A DNA stretch of 23,276 nt from Willaertia magna (Eukaryota > Heterolobosea > Eutetramitea > Acrasida > Naegleriidae), in the NCBI GenBank assembly GCA_902984215.1, contig CADWAF010005389.1, positions 1 through 23,276 on the forward strand. The letters are read 5' to 3'. Of the stretch, positions 18,150-23,276 are shown in pieces. Made by a program: the position numbers and the translations under genes. The notes beneath the pieces were generated by a model that was not told the DNA's origin, did not search any database, and saw only the letters and a program-made list of their open reading frames with translations. Positions within the stretch are counted from its first letter, which is position 1. Every line of letters begins with the position of its first letter.

Positions 18150-21100
18150 AATAATGCAATAAACATTTATTTTTTAGTTTGATTTTTTACTAATTTTATA
18201 GTAAAATAAAAAAAAATAGTTTTTTATTAATAAAATTATAATAAAAATATTTAATAAAATATTTATTTTATTATTTTTTTTTTTATTTTTTTTATATTTA
18301 AAACTTTTTATTAAAAAAAACTTTATTATAAAATTTATCATTTTTTTTATATTATAACATTTAAAATATAAATAATTTAAAAATGAATAAAAAAAATTTT
18401 AATATATTTTATATTTAATTTTTTATTTATTTTTTATCTATTATTGTTATGTTATTGTTTATTGTTATTATTTTTATTATTATTATTTATTATTGTTATA
18501 ATTATGATTATTTTTATTTGTTATTATTGTTATTATTGTTAATTATTGTTATTCTTAATAAAAGTATTTTGAAAAATTATTTGTATTTTTGAATATTAGA
18601 TAAAAGAGAATTTAAAATAAAAAAGTAAATTTTTTTTATTTTATTTTTTTTTAACATTTTTTTTAAATTATTTAATTTTTTTTAAAAATATTTTTAAATA
18701 TAATTAATACAATTTATTAATTATTATATTTATTATAATATTTTCTTTAATATTTTTTATTTAAATTTAAAAATTTTTATTTAATTTTATTATAAAATAC
18801 TCTTTTTTAATTAATTTTTTATTATTTTCAATATTTTGATCTTTTTTAATAATTTTAAATTCATTAACTTTACTAAATGTTTCTATAAATATTTTAAATA
18901 TACTATAAATTTTTATTTTTATTTATTTTTTAGATTTAAATTTAATTTTAAATTGGTTTTTTAATTATTTTTAATAAAAAATCTCTTTTCTTTATTTAAG
19001 TTTTATTTAATTTAAAAATATATATTTATTTTTTATAACACAAAACTTTTATTTACAAAAACTCAATTTTTATTAAAATTAAAAATTATTAATATTTTTA
19101 ATATTTTTTTATAAAAAATAATAATTATTCTTTATTAATAATATTTAATTATTTATAAAAATTATAAATAATTACAAATTATTAATTTTTTAAACTTTAA
19201 AAAATAAATTTAAAATAATTAATTAAATAGTTTTTATTAATAATTAATAATTTCAAAACATCTACTTTATTATTAAATATTATAACACTAACTTAATTTT
19301 ATTATTATTATTTTTATTTTAAATTTTAAAACAAATATATTTTAATTTCTATTTAATAATAATAATATAATAATAAAAATATTATTACAATTTTTTAAAA
19401 CAAACTTTAATTATATTAATAATTATAATTATAATTTAATAAATTTTTAAAAATAATTTTAGTATAAATAATATTTTAAATAATATTTTATTTTTAATTA
19501 TTTTATATTTAATATATAAATTATAACATTATATTTTATATAAATTAAATTAATAATTAATCAAAAACTAAATTAAATATCAATTTTAAATTATTTTTTA
19601 AAAATTAATTATTTTTACAAATTTAATTTAAATAATTATTTTATTTATATATTTAATATTTATAATTTTAATTATATTTAATTTAAATTATTATTTTTAT
19701 ATAATAATAATAAATATTAAATATAACATAAAAAAGTTAAAGTATTATTAATATTAAATTTATTAATATTATATATATATATTTTTAAAATAAATTTATT
19801 TAAAATAAAAATAAAATAAAATAAAATTTATTTAATTAAAATTCATTTTAAAAATCATAAAATTAATTATAGTATTTTTTAATATATATTTTATTTATAT
19901 ATTTAATTTATTACATCTATTTATAATTTTTTTATAACTAAATTTTTTAAAATATTGTTTATTCATTAAATTTTTAACTATTATTAATATAATTATATTA
20001 TTAAAATTATTATAAATATTATAAATATTAAAATACATTAAACATTTAAATAATAATAGTTTATATAAATAATAATTAATAACAATTTTATTTAAATTTA
20101 TTTTTATAGTAAAAATAAAATAAAATAATAAACAAAAATATATTTTTTATATTAAACATTATATTATAATACTTTAATTTAAAAAATATTTAATTTAAGT
20201 TAATTTTTTAAATTTTTTTATATTTTATAACAAAGTCTATATTTTTTAATCATTATACCTTAAATTTTATAAATAACTAACAATACTTTCACTATAATCC
20301 TAAAAAATAACATTTTTATATCTAAAATTATTAATTTTCATTTAATAATATAAAATATTTTAATTTTTTAATTAAATTTAATTCTTTATAATAAATTAAA
20401 AATAAATAATCTAAATTAACATATAATTTTATTTTAATTTTATTTTATTTATTTTATTTAATAATATATTTTTATTTTTATTTAAATTTTTTATTTTTAT
20501 TTAAAGTAATAAATATTTTTAGGTTATTTTTATTTATTGTTTTATTTTTATTAAATATTAAAAGTAGATAAATTAATTGAATTTATTATAGATAAATTAT
20601 TTATAATTTTATTATTTCTATTAATTAATGAGAATAAAATTAATAATTTTAAAAACTTAAAATTAACATAAAAATTTCTTACATTTAAATAGCAAAGACG
20701 AAATTTGTTAATAAAAAAATAAAAAATAAACAAAATTTTGGAATAAAAATATAAACTTATTAATTTTTATTTTGAATAGAAAGTTATTAATTATATATTA
20801 AAATAATTCAACTAAAATCTATAATAAAATATTTACAATTTTTCTATATCTTATTTAAAAACTAAGTTAATCTTTTAAGAAATATTTATTTTTAATTATA
20901 ATTTTGCTTAAAAAATAAATAAAATATTTTATTACAATTAATATTAAAAAAATTTTAATTATTTTAATTATTATAAAAATTCTTTATTTAACTTTTATTG
21001 CTTAAAAATTTTATTTAATTATACCAAATCTTTAGTTTTTTTTTAAAATAATTTTGTTAAATTGATTTTAAAATTAAAAATTAAAACAATGCTTCATTAT

Positions 21101-22993
21101 AATATTATTAAAAAACAAAATACTTAAAAAAATATCATAATTTTTAATTTTTAAATTTTTATTTTTATTTAATAAAAAAAAATATAATTTTACAAAATTA
21201 TTTTAAACTTAGTAGTTCCATAGTTTTTTTAAAAAAAATAAATAAAAGTTTTTTTGTACAAAGAATTATTTTTAATTAAATAAAATACTTTTAATATTTT
21301 TTAATTTTTTTTCCTTATTTCTATTTATAAAATACTTATAATTATTTTCAATCTATTTTTTAATTAATTCTTTTAAGTTTCTTCAAAAATAAATTATATT
21401 ATTAATACAATTAAAATTTATTTACCCCAATTTTCAATCATTTATATAATAGAATATAATTATAAAATTATTTAAATTAGTTTTACAAAATATATTAAAA
21501 AAATAGATATTATATTATTAATATTTAATTGCTATTTTTTAATATATATTTTTTTAATAATAATTACTTTTTCATTAGTTACTAAAAAATAAAAATAAGT
21601 TAATATTTAAAGTCATTTTTTTTAATTTTTTATATATTTATTATAATTTTTCTTTAATATAAACAATATTTATATTATTTAATATAAAATTATTAATTTT
21701 AAAAACAAAATAATAATTAATGTAAAGTAGAAATAAATAATTTAAAAAATAGTCTAAAATTTTTAAAATACATTTTATTTTCAAAAATAATATCTTTAAT
21801 AAACCTTAAAAATTAAAAGTCGCAATTATAATAAGTTAGTGTTAAAATATTAAAAATTTAAACTATGTTATAAAAAATTTATTTTTTTTAAATTTTTTTA
21901 TTCAAAAAAAGTAATTTTAATTAATAAACACTTTTTAAACACAAAATCAAAGCCATTTTAAAAATATTTATAAACCATTAACTACACAAAATTTATATTT
22001 AAAAAATTAATAATAAAAAACAATTAATAAAATCTAAAATCAGTATAAAATTATATAAATTTAATTTAAAAACAATATAAATTTATATAAATTAAATTAA
22101 TAAAAACAGTATAAATTTATATTTATTTAGAATATTTAAATATTAATTATAAAAATTATTATATAATATCTTTAATATTTCATTAATATTTTTTATAATG
22201 TTAAAAGAAAAAATTAAAAAAATATAAAAAATATATTTTTAAAAACAATTAAAACTTTACAATAAAAAAAATATTTTTATTAAGATGACTATTTTTAAAT
22301 TTAAAAATTTTAATAATAAAACTTATAATGATTTTAATAAAATATTAAAAATTTAAAAAATTTATATTATAATATAAGTAGTTTTAAAAAATATGTTTAA
22401 TAAAAAAATATATATTATTTTAAAGATTTAAAAATAATAATAATTTAAAAATATAAAAATAACTTATAACCTTGATTTTAAAAATTTTTTTTATATTATT
22501 AAAATAATTAACTTTAATTATTATTTTTAATGTAACATTTTTTATTATATAAATGAGGTATTAGAATATTTTAAAAAATAATTTAATTTACATTCAAAAT
22601 ATTGGACCATAATTTTTAAATATTTATCTTTTTATTAATTAAATTTTAAAATTTTTTAAAATCTTAATAAAATATTATAATTATTATAATTTTAAATAAT
22701 ATGAAGTTTTATTATTATTAAATATATATTAACTTTATTAAAATGTAAAGTTTTATTATTATAAAAAGTTATAATTAATTTTAAATAATATAAAATTTTA
22801 TTATTATTATTAAATCATTTTTAACTTCATTATTTTGTGAAGTTATTTTAAAAAATTTAATAATAATGTTTAATTTATGAAATTATTTAATATATTTAAA
22901 AAATATTAACTTTAAAATAGTTAAACTTTAAAATTACTTTTAATATTTTAAAAAAAATGTCAAAAAAAAGAAAAAAAATAAAAAATAAATTAA
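18150..22993. other. gene-free AT desert (about 5% GC), strand-asymmetric
   Basis: No convincing gene, RNA or intact repeat. I counted 27 C and 3 G in the 720 bases 19021-19740 (4.2% GC), and 38 C versus 20 G in the next 960. Near 22.3 kb the bias turns to G over C. Short ORFs here, such as a 60-codon minus frame at 20551-20733, are what near-pure A/T gives by chance. A degenerate tandem duplication with a period of about 89 bases starts at 22690 and 22779 (TTTTAAATAATA ... TTTATTATTATT). This could be fully decayed mobile DNA or a structural region of the chromosome. Confidence 0.7.
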
Positions 22994-23260
22994 TTTAAAC
23001 TATTTTATAAAATATATATAAAACATTCTTTAAAAGATAAAAAATTAAATGTTAAAATTAAATTAAAAAATATAACTTTAAGTAATAATAAAGTTATTAA
23101 AAATTCAAATATTATAACTTTAAATAATAATAAAGTTTTTTTAAAAATAATAGTGATTGAAGTATTATTAATTAAAGTTAATAATAAATATTATGTTTCT
23201 TCTATAAATTTTAAATATTTTATTTATTATAATAAGTATAAAGATTTAGCAGTTTCATAG
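22994..23260 (+). pseudogene. open frame remnant at right edge
   Basis: An 88-codon frame without an initiating ATG ends in TAG at 23258-23260. It contains an internal repeat (NITLSNNKVIKN / NIITLNNNKVFLK) and a less AT-extreme end, VNNKYYVSSINFKYFIYY. Its composition differs from the desert just before it, so it may be the tail of a decayed gene or element that continues past the window. No family is recognised. Confidence 0.3.
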
Positions 23261-23276
23261 TGATTATACTTAAAAT

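Noticed and set aside
20551..20733. 60-codon minus ORF in the AT desert
   Set aside because: It has no motif, near-pure A/T composition and no neighbouring gene signals; it is what chance gives in such sequence.
18150..23276. Mitochondrial DNA insertion
   Set aside because: The AT content would fit, but no tRNA, rRNA or respiratory-protein sequence is recognisable, and flanking genes are nuclear.
1..23276. CRISPR arrays, bacterial operons or phage genes
   Set aside because: No regular direct repeats with spacers and no prokaryotic gene features; introns and U2 snRNA show the DNA is eukaryotic.

Overview
This is nuclear DNA from a very AT-rich eukaryote. The evidence is spliceosomal introns with GT..AG ends, a U2 snRNA gene, a prenylated Rab, a Spg1/Tem1-type GTPase and an ER lectin of the OS-9 family. 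Asn/Lys-rich proteins, short AT-rich introns and a 5 kb stretch near 5% GC fit an AT-rich amoeba (dictyostelid-like) or an AT-rich fungus such as an anaerobic gut fungus. I cannot choose between them from this window.

Layout. (1) 1-927, minus: the 5' end of a membrane-anchored protein, cut by the window edge. (2) 928-1547: intergenic DNA with two neighbouring RNA-like hairpins. (3) About 1.55-12.66 kb: a graveyard of mobile elements. It holds a broken P-element/THAP9-like transposase (minus, 1.5-3.8 kb), two diverged copies of an unrecognised zinc-ribbon protein family (plus, 3.95-6.17 and 11.04-12.66 kb), and between them a decayed LINE with endonuclease and reverse transcriptase motifs (minus, 6.6-10.96 kb). 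A ribokinase-like gene fragment with an internal micro-inversion (8.12-8.6 kb) lies inside the LINE. (4) 12.8-18.1 kb: the living gene block. It contains an OS-9-like lectin (plus), a three-exon six-TM protein (minus, convergent with the lectin), a six-exon Rab (minus), an intronless Spg1-like GTPase (plus, divergent from the Rab) and a U2 snRNA gene (plus). (5) 18.15-23.28 kb: a base-composition desert without recognisable genes.

The living genes belong to secretory-pathway housekeeping (ER lectin, membrane protein, Rab), cell-division signalling (Spg1) and splicing (U2). Nothing suggests they form one operon-like system.

The most unusual signals are in the decayed part. Two arms of a 225 bp inverted repeat differ by about 27 transitions and no transversions in my hand alignment, which points to C-to-T mutation of repeats. 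The two copies of the unrecognised family share in-frame stop codons at matching positions although their proteins diverged conservatively. Host genes clearly use TAA as a stop.
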